Of a stretch of DNA of 64,000 bases, positions 51,779 to 63,133 are shown one piece after another; within the stretch, counting starts at the first letter, position 1; every line of letters begins with the position of its first letter. A model generated the notes under the pieces. The model did no database searches, had not been told where the DNA came from, and saw only the letters and a list, made by a program, of their open reading frames with translations. Source of the stretch: Gorsachius magnificus (lineage: Eukaryota; Chordata; Aves; Pelecaniformes; Ardeidae); contig CM067081.1 in NCBI GenBank assembly GCA_034008185.1, positions 153,604,258 through 153,668,257 on the forward strand. Reading direction: 5' to 3'. A program made the translations under genes and the position numbers.

Positions 51779-54700
51779 CTGTCTCTATCTCAACCCACGG
51801 GTCTTACTTTTTTTCCCAATTCTCTCCCCCATCCCACTGAGGGAGGGGGGGGAGTGAGTGAGCGGCTGCGTGGTGCTTAGTTGCCAGCCGGGTTAAACCA
51901 TGACAGGTGACATTATATTAATTTCTCACTAAATTTTATTACCTATTCAATATAGTTTTGGATCTAAAATTCACTATGTGAATATTCATTCTTTGTACTA
52001 TCAGACTGGCAATTGACACCAGGGAATGTTGTCCTCATCATCCAACTAATTAACTCATCACTCTCAGAACTCATGAGCTCTATACAGTGCTCCATTTAAT
52101 ACAGATGAGGAAAACACTTCCATCATCAATACTTCTGTAGTCTTCACAGATACTGATAATAATCCACATTATTATACAAATTGCACAATTTATCTTGTTC
52201 AAACTCAGCGTATTCAGAAACCACAAACCTTAAGTACATAAGCATGTCCATGTAAAAGCTAATAATAGGGTGATAAATGTCATTGAAAGCAAACATTAGT
52301 ACAGTAGTAATAGAAATGGATGTTTCTAAAGACTGTATAAAACACTTGCTCAGCTCTAAGGAAAGGAAGAAAAACTTTCCAGATACAGCAGTAGACAATT
52401 CATAAATAATTTGGGGGGGAGGGGGGAAGAGTTACTGCACTGTAGTTCAACCTAAAATATTTAAATTTTTTATACCTATTATTCTTCAAAATGGTGTATT
52501 ATATAGTTAATTAAAAGTAATTTAAAGTACAGATGAATTAATTCCATTAACTCCTAAATAATCTAATTAAGAACCTCATTCCTCAAACACACCAATCCAC
52601 AGAACTATATCCCAAAGGTCACATGCCCCATGGGACCATAAATACAGAATCAGGTCAACTGAAACGTTCTGTTCATTCATGTTGATTAAATATAATGGTG
52701 CCATTTAAACACAAACCTAAATATCAGTCTTCTCAAATCAGGAGCATAGATAGGCTAGTTTACCATATTGAATTTTATCTGATGGACTTTTGATTAGCAT
52801 GGCCCAGAAGTGCACATTCAAGGCATTATTAAATAACAATCCAAATGAGCCTTGCAGAAAAGCTATGAACACTATTTAGTTAGAATAAATTATGAAAGAG
52901 TCTACAGAGATGTTACCAGGTCCTCTCAAAATTATTCCACTTGCATCAAAAAATATGTAATTTCAGTAGTAAAGAATTATTTTCTTTCCTTTTTTAGCTG
53001 CAAAATGTCTGAACAGTACAAGGAAATTGTGTTACTTTTTATCAGACAAAAAGCATTTGACTTTTCCACAGGAACACAGAACATCACTTAGATATTTAAT
53101 AATTCCTATTATAAGGAAAAGGACATGCTTTCTGGAAATTGTTAAATGTAGGCATTCATTACATAAATAGTTAATATAATTTTTATGTTTTTTTAAGCCT
53201 ACCCTTCTATGAGAAGATATCAGTCTCACAGTACACAAGGTTACACATCAGAATCGCTCTTTTTACAGAGATACATCTTAGAAAGAGAACATCATGCTAG
53301 ATAAACTATTGATAAGGCAAACTCATTTTTCACACCACCCACTCCACTGCTCTACGTTGCTAACCAAAGAAAACGTACGCATTTGTTTCCCTTCTGCACC
53401 TGAACTACAGCATTTTGGGGATTCTAGAAGTGTTACCATTACCACCACAAAAAAAAAAAGCAACAACCAAACCAAACAACAACAAACAAACCCAAGACCT
53501 AAGAAAGCAGAGCTTTGGCAGGAAAGAATGAGAAGGGCTTATTTTTTAAAAAAATCCCTTTCATTCCACTCCGTGTTCAAACCCACAGAAGCAAAGCCAC
53601 ACGTACCTATTCTGACACTACCAGCAGAACCTGATCTACTTCCATTCACCAAGAAAACACACTCAGCTTTTGCTGAAGCTGTGACTGCCTCCTCTTACCC
53701 CCATTAATCATCCAGCAACAGGCAAGAGGATGCCAGCCAACTCACTGGGAGCTCAGCTGGTTTTCCTGAGAAACGTGCTCCTGCCTCCAGTCACCCAGAG
53801 AAGAAAACAGACAGGAGCGAGCTTGGGTCCTGCTCTTGGCATTCTTGCACAGCAACCTGGTAGCACTTCTGCCATGCCACCAGGTGGATTCAACTGGGAA
53901 GACAGGCTTAAATTATATATGGCCTAAGACATCAATTATTTATGAGCCCTGCAAACCATTTCTTTTGCTGGGTGTCTGCATAGAGAAAGGAAATAATAAT
54001 AATAAACAGTCCAACAACACTATAGAATCCAGCGACAAATCTCTGACAGATGTTCCAGAATACAGCCCATACACCAGCCTACACACATATAGATTTTATT
54101 ATTATTCAGTAAACAGAAAAGGAAAAGGAATTCTTCTACTACCCCTCCCTTGCAAAAAATAAACTTTAGAAAAAAAATCACACTCCTCTGGGGCATGTTT
54201 GCAGTGACAGATTAATGAATTACCTACCTTCTAGAGAAGAAATAAACATGCAAAATTAATTAAATGTTCCAGCATTTAGAATTGGAAAAAGGAAAGCAGC
54301 AACCAGAGGAGAAAAAGAAATTAACCTTACTTTGGGGATCTTATTGGCAGAGCTTGGAAATGTTACATTAAAAGTAAGTGTGTTTTTTCACAGCATTTAT
54401 CTACTTAAAACATATGAACTGCCACAACAGAGCACAATCATCCAGCCTCTTCTCATGGACAAATTTTAGTGCTTCATAAAAGTCTACTGTAATTTTAAGG
54501 CAAAGGTCTTGCTAAGCTCTTTACCTAAAAATACTCCTAAAAATATAAGCTCCACCACATTTTTTTTTTTTTTTTCTTCTATTTGATGAGGGTTATCCTT
54601 ATCTGGGATAGCTTATCTGGGCCAGGCTAACCCAGCTGTCCTAAACCCTTTTGCACTTTCTTACCTCATGCTTGATTCAGCAAGTGCTTGAGCATTTTGC

Positions 54701-56310
54701 TGTATGAGAGGCTAGACCCACACATGCACTGAAACACGTGCTCAAAGTGCCAGGTAGAATCCTGGTCTTCGTTTTCCTTCTCCTTCACCATGCTAGCTGT
54801 AGTTCTCCCTCACTTTACACTTCCAAGCACAGTGGATTCTCTGACAGTGATGATCCCACTAACAGAAGCCCACATGCTAAACAGGAAAAACTGACAAAGA
54901 AAAGATGAGATTCAATTCCCTATAATTCATGTCATGGAGAAAAGGGAGAAGATAAATACAAGCATTTTCATCCTTAACTATGCATTTGGAGGGATAGCTC
55001 ACTCTAACACTTTCCCCTTGTGCCTTGTCTTCTACTATTATTAGACTCTCCTCCTATAGACAACACCCATTTCAACCTATCCTACGAAGCTGATTCTGTT
55101 TGGCATTTGGATCTCTAAAAGCAAAAAATTATTTCCTATTCCTCCTTTGCTATTCACACAGTTTTTATACACATACCTTGCTGCAATCTCTAAATCTAAA
55201 GACCTAAATCTAAAAATCTAAAACTCCCTGTAAACTCTATAAAAGAGCAGAAACTATTTAATCAATATGGTGATACTTTTATTTTCATTTATGCAGATTT
55301 TGTAATTAAAAAAAAAAACCCTTATTTCACTTGTAAAAGGACAACTATGTAAGCCAGTTGTGTTTTATTTTTCAAATGCTAATTTTTTTTCAGAATTCCT
55401 TTGTATCAACCACACAGCACAAATGTACTCTCACATGTGCATCCTTTTCATCTCAACTGAACATCCAGCTGGAAAATGCAAGTCTTTACTTTCCTTTTAA
55501 AAAAGCCCCAACTAAAAATACAACACTTGTTTTTACTTATGCACCCTGTATAAACATTCAAAATGGATCACACTACAGTTCTACTGTCTCTGCAACAAAG
55601 ACCATATGTGCCTAATAATTTTGGCTGCCCCAAATTCCTATATGCACATCCTGTTGCCAAAAACCTGAAATTTATCTAAGACAGGCTGCATCCATCACCA
55701 GGTCTCGGCAGAATCTGCCCTGCTGTTCAGTACTAACTGGAAGTCAGGCTCTTCCTATGTTGTTCAGAAAAAAAAAAAAAAGGAACATTTGAATCTCAAA
55801 GCCATCACAATCCAAATCAAATTTCCCTAATACCTCATGGGTTCTTATTTTAATTTACCAGACACATTAATTGGCAGCCACAGTGCAGCAGCATGTTTAA
55901 TCTTTTTACAAATTTTAAGATACGGAACATCTTTGACTTACAAATTACTCTGGGGCTCACAAGTCTCTCTCTCCCTGCCTTATCCTGACAGCTGATATCA
56001 AATGAGACATTCAAATGAACTGTATCAAAACTTGGAGGTAATTTTCCAAGGAATATCTCTCAACTTGGAAACAATACCCATTCTCCCAGACCCACAGCTT
56101 ACTTAGTGTTCTGTGTAAGCAATAAGGCTTATCTCAACTTTTTTTCTAGTCTTACTTAGATACTGAATCAGTGAGACAAATTATTTGTATTACTTTCTGT
56201 TCCTCAGCAAAGTACAGTAAATATGATCCAGGGATAAGGCATGCTAAATTTGAAATCTTCCCTTGTTTGCAAAATAACAATGAGGAACTTGCAGCTTTCT
56301 GAAATTTCAG

Positions 56311-56929
56311 AATCACAGAATGGTTGAGGTTGGAAGAGACCTCTGGTGGTCAACCTGCTCAAACAGGGGCCACCTTGAGCAGGTTGCCCAGCACCACGTC
56401 CAGGCAGCTTTTGGTTATCTCCAAGGACGGAGACTCCACAACCTCTCTGGGCAACCTGATGTTCAGAGAGAACCTGCTGTGTTTCAGTTTGTGCCCATCA
56501 TCTCTTGTCCTGTCACTGGGCACTGCTGAAAAGAGCCTGGCTCTGTCTTCTTTAGACCCTTCCTTGAGATACCTATAGACGTTGATGAAATCACACCTGA
56601 GCCTTCTCTTCCTCAGGGTAAGCAGACCCAGCTCTCTCAGCCTTTTCTCATAGAAAGAATGCTCCTTAGTAATCTTCATCACCCTTCACTGGACTCTCTC
56701 CAGTAGCTCCATATGACTCTTGTACTGGGGAGCCCAGAACTGCACACAGCACTCCAGGTGTGGCCTCACCAGTGAATAGCAGAAAGGAAGGCTCACCTCC
56801 CTTGGCATGCTGGCAACACTCCTAATGCAGCCCAGGATACATTTAGCCTTCTTTGCTACAAGTGCACATTGCTGGCTCATGGTCAACTGTGTGTCCACCT
56901 GGACCCCCAGGTCCTTTTCTACAAAGCTG
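56311..56929 (-). mobile_element. CR1 LINE fragment with decayed ORF2 end
   Basis: About 620 bp of CR1 in reverse orientation: the 3' tail begins at 56311 (aatcacagaatggttgaggt) and the 5' truncation point is near 56929. On the minus strand, 56898-56686 reads the end of the CR1 reverse transcriptase ORF, with motifs [11 protein letters not shown] and [17 protein letters not shown], then a stop after LLERVQ. A second frame continues with RLRELGLLTLRKRRLR, FINVYRYLK and LPREVVESPSLEI, so a frameshift or stop separates the two parts. Residues normally present between RFSLNIR and LPREVV are missing, which suggests an internal deletion. It is in the same orientation as DGKI. Confidence 0.93.
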
Positions 56930-57344
56930 AAATTTGCTCTTAAAATTATTCAATCAGTTTTCCCAAATAACTCTTGTTTTGTTGAACATTTTATATGCCA
57001 TCTATTGCACATGCTCGGTCTTTAGAAGAGAGAAGTGTTGGTGGGATTTCTTTTAGCATATACCATTCATTGTCTTCTATGATAGAATAAGGAACATTCT
57101 TGAAATCATGTTTCTGCTCTGAATACCTGGATTTATAGCTCTGAAATTTGTTATTTTCCAACATGTATTTTGAATTCATTTCTCTGATGGTCCTAACTGG
57201 TTTGAAAAGTTGTCCACAAGAGTGGCAAAGCAAAAAGACAAAAGGGATGTTGACACAAAGCAAAACATCTTTTTTGACTGAATTGTAAAAAAGCATTTCT
57301 GAAGACAAACTATACTGCCTGAGTTGACATATTTATATTAAGCT

Positions 57345-57382
57345 GGGGTTTGGGGTTGGAGAAGGGTGTTGGTTGGGGTGGG
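57345..57382 (+). other. Potential G-quadruplex
   Basis: Five G tracts of three or four, in the order gggg-ttt-gggg-(8)-ggg-(8)-gggg-t-ggg. Two loops are longer than the strict 7-base rule, so a relaxed quadruplex. It lies on the template strand of DGKI. Confidence 0.5.
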
Positions 57383-59077
57383 TTTTTTATTTGGGTTTTT
57401 TTGTTTGATTGTTGGGGTTTTTTAATTGTGGACCTACATGAGTTTTCATAATAAGTCACATTTCCATAAACAGGATGAATTAGAAGTTACCAACATACAA
57501 TGGTACAATGGTACGAGTGTTAAGCGCCAATTTACCACTTTTTTTTTTTAAAAAAAAAGACATTAGGCTCTTGAATAATTTAGCTACTATCTAACAAGTT
57601 AGTATAGCAGAGCTGCTGAAAATCAAGATATTGCCAAGGGGTGTGGGTGTGATGTCTCCATCTTCAATGCAACTGAAGCCAATGTCATGCCACTCCTCCT
57701 GTCTGGAGATATGGCTTATGGCTGAATATGTTCACAGTATTTTTTTGATTAAAACCAAAGGATGGAAACCTTTCATCTCCACTGTTTCCAGGGATGGTGC
57801 CTGGTGCTTAGCTTCAGACCTGCCTGTTGCTATGGATTTGTCTGGCAAGCTGGACTCTTGGGTGAACGTTGTCACTGTCACCAGACATGCCCTGCTCAAC
57901 TTACTCCAGTACTGTGGAACTGTGCCTTTCATGGTGAGGCCACTGCCCTATGCCTGCCATGCTGGCATTTGTCACTGGATTTTATTGCCCCATCTCCTGG
58001 TTGAACGACACACAGGGTAACAGCAAAAAACTATGGAACTTTGAAAGTAGAAAAAAGCCAGATACTCACACATTGAAGGAATCAGGGGGAGCTGAGACTC
58101 TCCTCAGGTCAGCAGACTGCACTTTATGGATACTATAGGCAGCAGGAAATGAGTGGCCAGGAGAAAGACAGCACACGGTGTGGGCAGACAAGGAAAAAGG
58201 CAGGGGGGAGGGAGAGAGAAAAAGAGTGGAAGAGAAAAAAGACGGAAAAAGACATACAACATTTAAACAGAAACAAAAGGAATGTCACATAAAAATTGAA
58301 TGAAGACACATGCAGAGCTCCAAGTTCACACTAGGAAGCAACAGAAGACATGCAAATGGAGAAAATCACCGCTGCATGGCACACAGGAGCCTTCTAAAGA
58401 CATGAGTGAGGAGGACCAATGACAAGCTAGGCACACGGCTATACAACGAAGACGAGGAGCCCCAGGATTTGTTCCACAGGCACTGAAAAATTTCAAGGCA
58501 GCAGACTTTGGAAGCAGGTCCAGAAATGCAAACAAACAAAGCCAAGATCTGAATGGATGGAATTGTCTCCAAAGGTTGGCCAACTTCAGTTAACGTTTAA
58601 GAAAAAAAAAAATACCCTTACTGAAGATTTTGTATCCACAATGACAAATTGCTGTCTCCATTCTTCTTTCATGTACCTTAGGGAAACATGCATTTTATAT
58701 ATAGTGACTCCCAAGACTGACTCTCTTTTAGTGTGTATACTCAGATGGTCCCTTTGTTTCTCTAAATTGTATGGAATATATTTTATCTGTAAGTTCTTCC
58801 CTCTTCTTTCTCTTCCATCATGCAGGACATTCTTCCTCAACCCAAACTAAAAGCCAGTGAAAGCAAAATACCATCTTTTGAGGTTCAAAAAGCGATAATT
58901 AACTGAAACTTACTGAGCAGCATACTAAACTGTAGTTTCTAATCAGAAAATGACTCCTGGAAAAAATGAACCACAGCTTCTCTTCTTGTTCCACAAATAT
59001 TTTGCTTATAGCTCACAAGAACCAATTCTTGGCTTGATCACAGAAAACCAAGCTATATGTTGTTTCTTACACGTTAC

Positions 59078-59144
59078 CATGATCAACAGTGGAAAATAGG
59101 CATGATCAATAGAAAATAGGAATCAATAGGAAAATAGGAATAGG
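59078..59144. repeat. Short tandem array with shrinking unit
   Basis: Successive units built on gatcaayag...aaaatagg have lengths of about 23, 20 and 17 bp (59078-59100, 59101-59120, 59121-59137), followed by a partial unit. Each unit loses a few bases relative to the one before. Confidence 0.7.
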
Positions 59145-59983
59145 TCTTTTAAGGGATGGAGAATAAGTACATAATTCACTCTTTTGCAGAAAAACTGAGT
59201 CTGCTGATCTGGCTGTAGCAAAAATTTGCTTTTGCTGGTACAAACAGCAAAGGCATACAAGAAGAAAAGAAATCCAACTTTTTTTCCCCCACAACCCCAC
59301 TATCTACCTTGTTTCAATCCATAACCAAGTGTGAACAGCATGATCTTATATATTCCTTGCACCTAAAAAGTTGCTTCTGGGTTGAAACATTTTATTGGTT
59401 TGTTACTTATCTCCATTGTAAAGCAATGCATTGTAGGATGAGGAAGAGATTATGTCTGCCTTTTAGATTTGTACAGCCTCCATTAGAAAACAAATTAACT
59501 GTATACACCAAGTAAAGACTTTCCTCCACTATGCTTCAACTCAAAATTTTAAAGTTATTAGAAGAGTATAAACCATAAACAAGTCATCCTCACCTACTCA
59601 AGAGTACTCATATAATCTGTATGTCACATCAAAACAGCTTAACCTTCCAAAAGGAAATATTAAAAAAATTAATGCCTGATGAACAGTAAGAAGAAATATC
59701 ACTAGTTGCAGCAAGTAGTCCATGAATAGTTCAGGGCAATTAATATACTGAGAAATTTGTAGGCAATTGGGCAGTGAAAGATGAAACATCTGAATAAAAT
59801 ATTAATTGCCAGTAATTCACCCAGTTATGACAAAATGCAGCACATTATATTTACTTGTTCCCTAATAGCTTGGATGAATCTTTTCATGTGGCTGCTATCA
59901 ACAAGGAAGGGAGGCTCATTCAGTGTAAGTAGCCCTACAGAAACACTAGATTTTTATTCGTTGATTTGATTCCATGACCAACC

Positions 59984-60001
59984 TTTTTTTTTTTTTTTTT
60001 T
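59984..60001. repeat. T homopolymer, 18 bases
   Basis: Run of T, with a similar run of 17 at 62247-62263. Both in the large intron between exons a and b; no retroelement identified next to either. Confidence 0.9.
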
Positions 60002-61106
60002 AAGACTAGGACTTTCACACTATCAAAAGTGCTGCTGAATTTTTCCCTCCACCTTGAAAAAGGCAAATTATTCAGTAACAAATAAAACAAGGACTCTCAA
60101 CCTACAAGAGTTTCAACCTTGAAGGTCTTCGTAGAATCACAGGAGGCAGTTTCTGTGCAATTAGAAGGTGCTGGAAGCACAATAGTGGGAAAATGGAGGG
60201 AAAACCAGGTCAAACAAGGTCAGATTCCTTTCTCTTGTATACAAGTGTCCTCAGAGCATCTACAGGTTTTGAAGGAGAACAGTTGCAACCAGGAAGGTGT
60301 ACAACCCTTAAAGTCAGAAGATAATCGTGTTTCTAAAGCCCTCTCGCTCCCAAGTTGAGAGAACCATGAAATCTCTGCTCTTCTCACTCAGCTACATTAC
60401 AGAGGAGCTCTTCAATTTTAAAACACTATTATCCCCTGGAAACACAAGTGCATCCACATGGCAAACAACAAACTCGTATAGCCTCTCTAAACCTCTTCTC
60501 CTTAAAGCCTCCGGAAAAAAGGAGAACAGAGTAAGAAAACAGAAACACAGTGTAAGACTTCTTTGAATTAAGTCTTTTTCTACCTATACTACTGCTATTT
60601 CTACTAGCTAAAAGTCCAAAGAGCATTCCTACAGCTCTCTTTATCTAGCAATAATATCAAAGCTGACAATAATAGCAACTTTGTGTTACTTTGATGCAAG
60701 ATAATTTCTTAATCACTTTCCTGGGAAGGATCTCAAGAACATCCGTCTAACCATTAGTGGGATAGCTCCAGACCCACTCACTTATCTCACAAATCTAACA
60801 TTCAGATGACAGTCATGAGAGAACAATCTATCGCGTTCAATCAAATAAAAGGCTTTCGGGGACATTTCAATGGAATAGGGAGATACATTCCAGAAGATAT
60901 CAAGTTGAGAAATGTAGATAAACATACTTAATGGAAAATTTTGTCTCTTGTGAAACACTGCAAATCAGCATCATATTGAATGAACTTCTTACAATACTAA
61001 ATGCTTCCCAGAGTTTAACCTTTAACATGCCATTTACTTTATATCACACCACCAGGAGATTCAACTCCTCTCTCTCATTCCCCTTCAACACTTGAGAACA
61101 AAGTAC

Positions 61107-61158
61107 ATATGCATACAGATATATAGGTATAGACGTAGATATAAATATATACACACAC
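61107..61158. repeat. AT-rich dinucleotide low-complexity block
   Basis: Imperfect (at) and (ac) units with gata-like interruptions. Confidence 0.75.
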
Positions 61159-62454
61159 CTTTTCTGATACGTGACGCTGAGACTAGAGTCCCTGACAGAT
61201 CATTTGTGTTTTCCCAAGGCATACGTCTGCAGGCAAGTATCTCAGCCAAATCGAAGGACTAACAGCAATGTAGTCTACCATAGCACACTGAAATCAAGCT
61301 AAACCACAAACAAGATCCTCTTGACAACTGGCATATATTTTGAATCTGTATTTCCCTATCTCAGTTTAAATTCAGATCTCAAAAGCCAAGCCTAACCATG
61401 CTAATTATTAGATCGAAATTCCAGGAATTTTCACTTTGCATTTACATCAGCCTCCCTCAGTGAAGAAAAAGATGCCCCAGGAATGCTTTTCCGCTCAATT
61501 CTAGCTTTTGCAAACAACTGAGTTGTGGTTGGATGAAATCGAGCATCGCTGCCCACAGGCAAGAGTCTGCTATTCTTCACTGCTCGAGAGAGATGAGTAT
61601 ACCTTATGTATTTTCCAGGCAAATAGGAATTGCACATTACAGATATGGGCTTCTACTGAAGCTTAAAGCATTAGTCTCAGAAAGAGAACACAGAGTGCTA
61701 AATTGAACGGAAAGACGTTGAAAGCAACCAGCAAGGCTTTGATTACATGGACAGATTGACAACCAAAGAAGCTCTAAAAGGCTGGAGTAAAAGTTTGAAG
61801 TGAAGCAATATCTTCCACTAGATGATACAGTTGAAAGACACAGACAACCTTTAAGATTCCTGAAGAGAAAATGTGTGCCTGAGACCTTGTCTGTTTTTTC
61901 CAGTTGTATGAGTTAGTCTAATGAAAGATATTACATCTCTTCATAAACCTTGCCTCAGCAAAATCCCCCACCCACCTCTCCAGAAAAATGAAATCCTCAG
62001 TGCATGGATGTTTAAATGAAATGTAGAACCTTGAAAACTTTAGGCCTTTAGCTGGGTATCATTGTAGAAGGGACAGACTGTTTTGATTTACTTTAAGACT
62101 ACTTGAGGAAAAACAGCAAGGGCACTTATTATGTCACTCATTTCAGCAGCAATGAGGGCCTTCTATATGAGAAGTACAGTAATCAGCTCTACAAAATAAT
62201 CTACATTATTTTATGGGACAGGCATTTTCACAGGTCAAAACTTGAATTTTTTTTTTTTTTTTTGGGTGTTAAAATATCTCTGCAGTGCTTACAAATAAGG
62301 TTGAATTATGAAAAGGAATGTTAGTCCTGCCTTTTCTTCCTCACACGTTCCTGGTTTCCAGTTATCTTAGCTTTTTGCTACTCATTTTTAGACTACTCAT
62401 TTCTTATTTGGGTTTTTATACTGGAGCAGGATTCCTTACAAAGTGCAAGCAGCC

Positions 62455-62485
62455 CTTCCTGGACCTCCAGGTCCTTCTCCATAAA
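62455..62485 (-). mobile_element. Possible tiny CR1 scrap
   Basis: The stretch with ctggacctccaggtccttct resembles ctggacccccaggtcctttt in the CR1 copy at 56311-56929. Only about 30 bp align, so this is weak. Confidence 0.25.
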
Positions 62486-62933
62486 CAGTCCCAGGCAGCA
62501 TGCTCCCAAAAATGTCCTGAGTAATTCTTGGCAATTTGTTACAGGATCTCCAATGGAGCTTAAAAAGCAGAACAATAAAGTTGAGAAAATGAATCAAAAG
62601 AACTTAAAAGGCAAATAGCATACACACGCAGAACTGTCAGAAGCCAAGAGGCACACTGCTGAGCCTGCACAAACCTCTCTAAATAATTGAAAGTTACAAC
62701 ACCTTTCTAAAAGCAAGATAGAGGGTAACTCAGAAGATAAAAGAATAAAAGAAAATCGGGTAAGTATTTACAATCCAGTGGAAAGGGAGTTCAGAAGGTG
62801 TGAATTTTTTTATTTGTTTTGGTCTGGTTTTTTTTGTAAATGCGCTGCAAGTCCAACACATGCAAAATCCGTGACTGAATATGCTGCCCCAAATGGGCCT
62901 CCTGCCATTAGGACATGCACATATCCAACTCAC

Positions 62934-63133
62934 TCATTCAGCAAAGGCATGGATGTTCTCCTCTTGCTTTTCTGCACCATGTTGGCTTGGTTCCTTAAGG
63001 AGATTCGAATGAGTGAGGGAGCCAATCGACATGGTTCACCATCCACTTGCATGGGAATAGACTTGTATGTTAAAAGTGTCACCTCACGACACTGGTGCAA
63101 CCTCTCTCCATGACCACCCACCTGGAGCGCCGC
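62934..63133 (-). CDS. DGKI: DGKI internal exon a: end of the kinase accessory domain
   Basis: First of nine consecutive exons of diacylglycerol kinase iota, which phosphorylates diacylglycerol to phosphatidic acid and so ends diacylglycerol signalling. The 200-nt exon starts in phase 0 after a ttttttcag acceptor and ends with two bases of a codon before a gtgagt donor. It reads 66 codons, beginning [18 protein letters not shown], with QVDGEPC marking the end of the diacylglycerol kinase accessory domain, then a basic stretch (VQKSKRR) and MPLLN. The split codon is completed as Asp by the next exon. Identity rests on near-complete agreement with vertebrate DGKI as I remember it; the paralogue DGKZ differs clearly in the following exons. 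The acceptor tract is unusual because it is a (TTTG)n microsatellite. The preceding exon is not in the 867 bp to the right. Confidence 0.96.

Larger units (their letters stand above)
51315..51905 (+). mobile_element. Solo LTR of an avian endogenous retrovirus
   Basis: An LTR of about 590 bp beginning TGTCCTGGTTTCAGC and ending ACCATGACA, so with the TG...CA ends typical of retroviral LTRs. A poly(A) signal ATTAAA lies at 51773-51778, right after a run of 19 C. It is clearly homologous along its length to the LTR at 26989-27536. No internal gag, pol or env sequence and no second LTR flank it, so it is a solo LTR left by recombination between the two LTRs of a provirus. I see no clear target-site duplication (ggctg on the left, ggtga on the right). 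It is antisense to DGKI. Family assignment (possibly ERVL-like) is not certain. Confidence 0.85.
45978..62933 (-). other. DGKI: DGKI intron between exons a and b, 17.0 kb
   Basis: Joins exon a to exon b with phase agreement, so no constitutive exon is expected inside. It contains the solo LTR at 51315-51905, the CR1 fragment at 56311-56929, a possible tiny CR1 scrap near 62455, a G-rich block at 57345-57382, a purine-rich tract near 58190-58252, a shrinking tandem repeat at 59078-59144 and several T runs. The remainder is AT-rich sequence in which I recognise nothing. Confidence 0.85.

Noticed and set aside
51310..51910. Target-site duplication around the LTR at 51315
   Set aside because: The flanking five bases differ (ggctg and ggtga), so I do not claim one.
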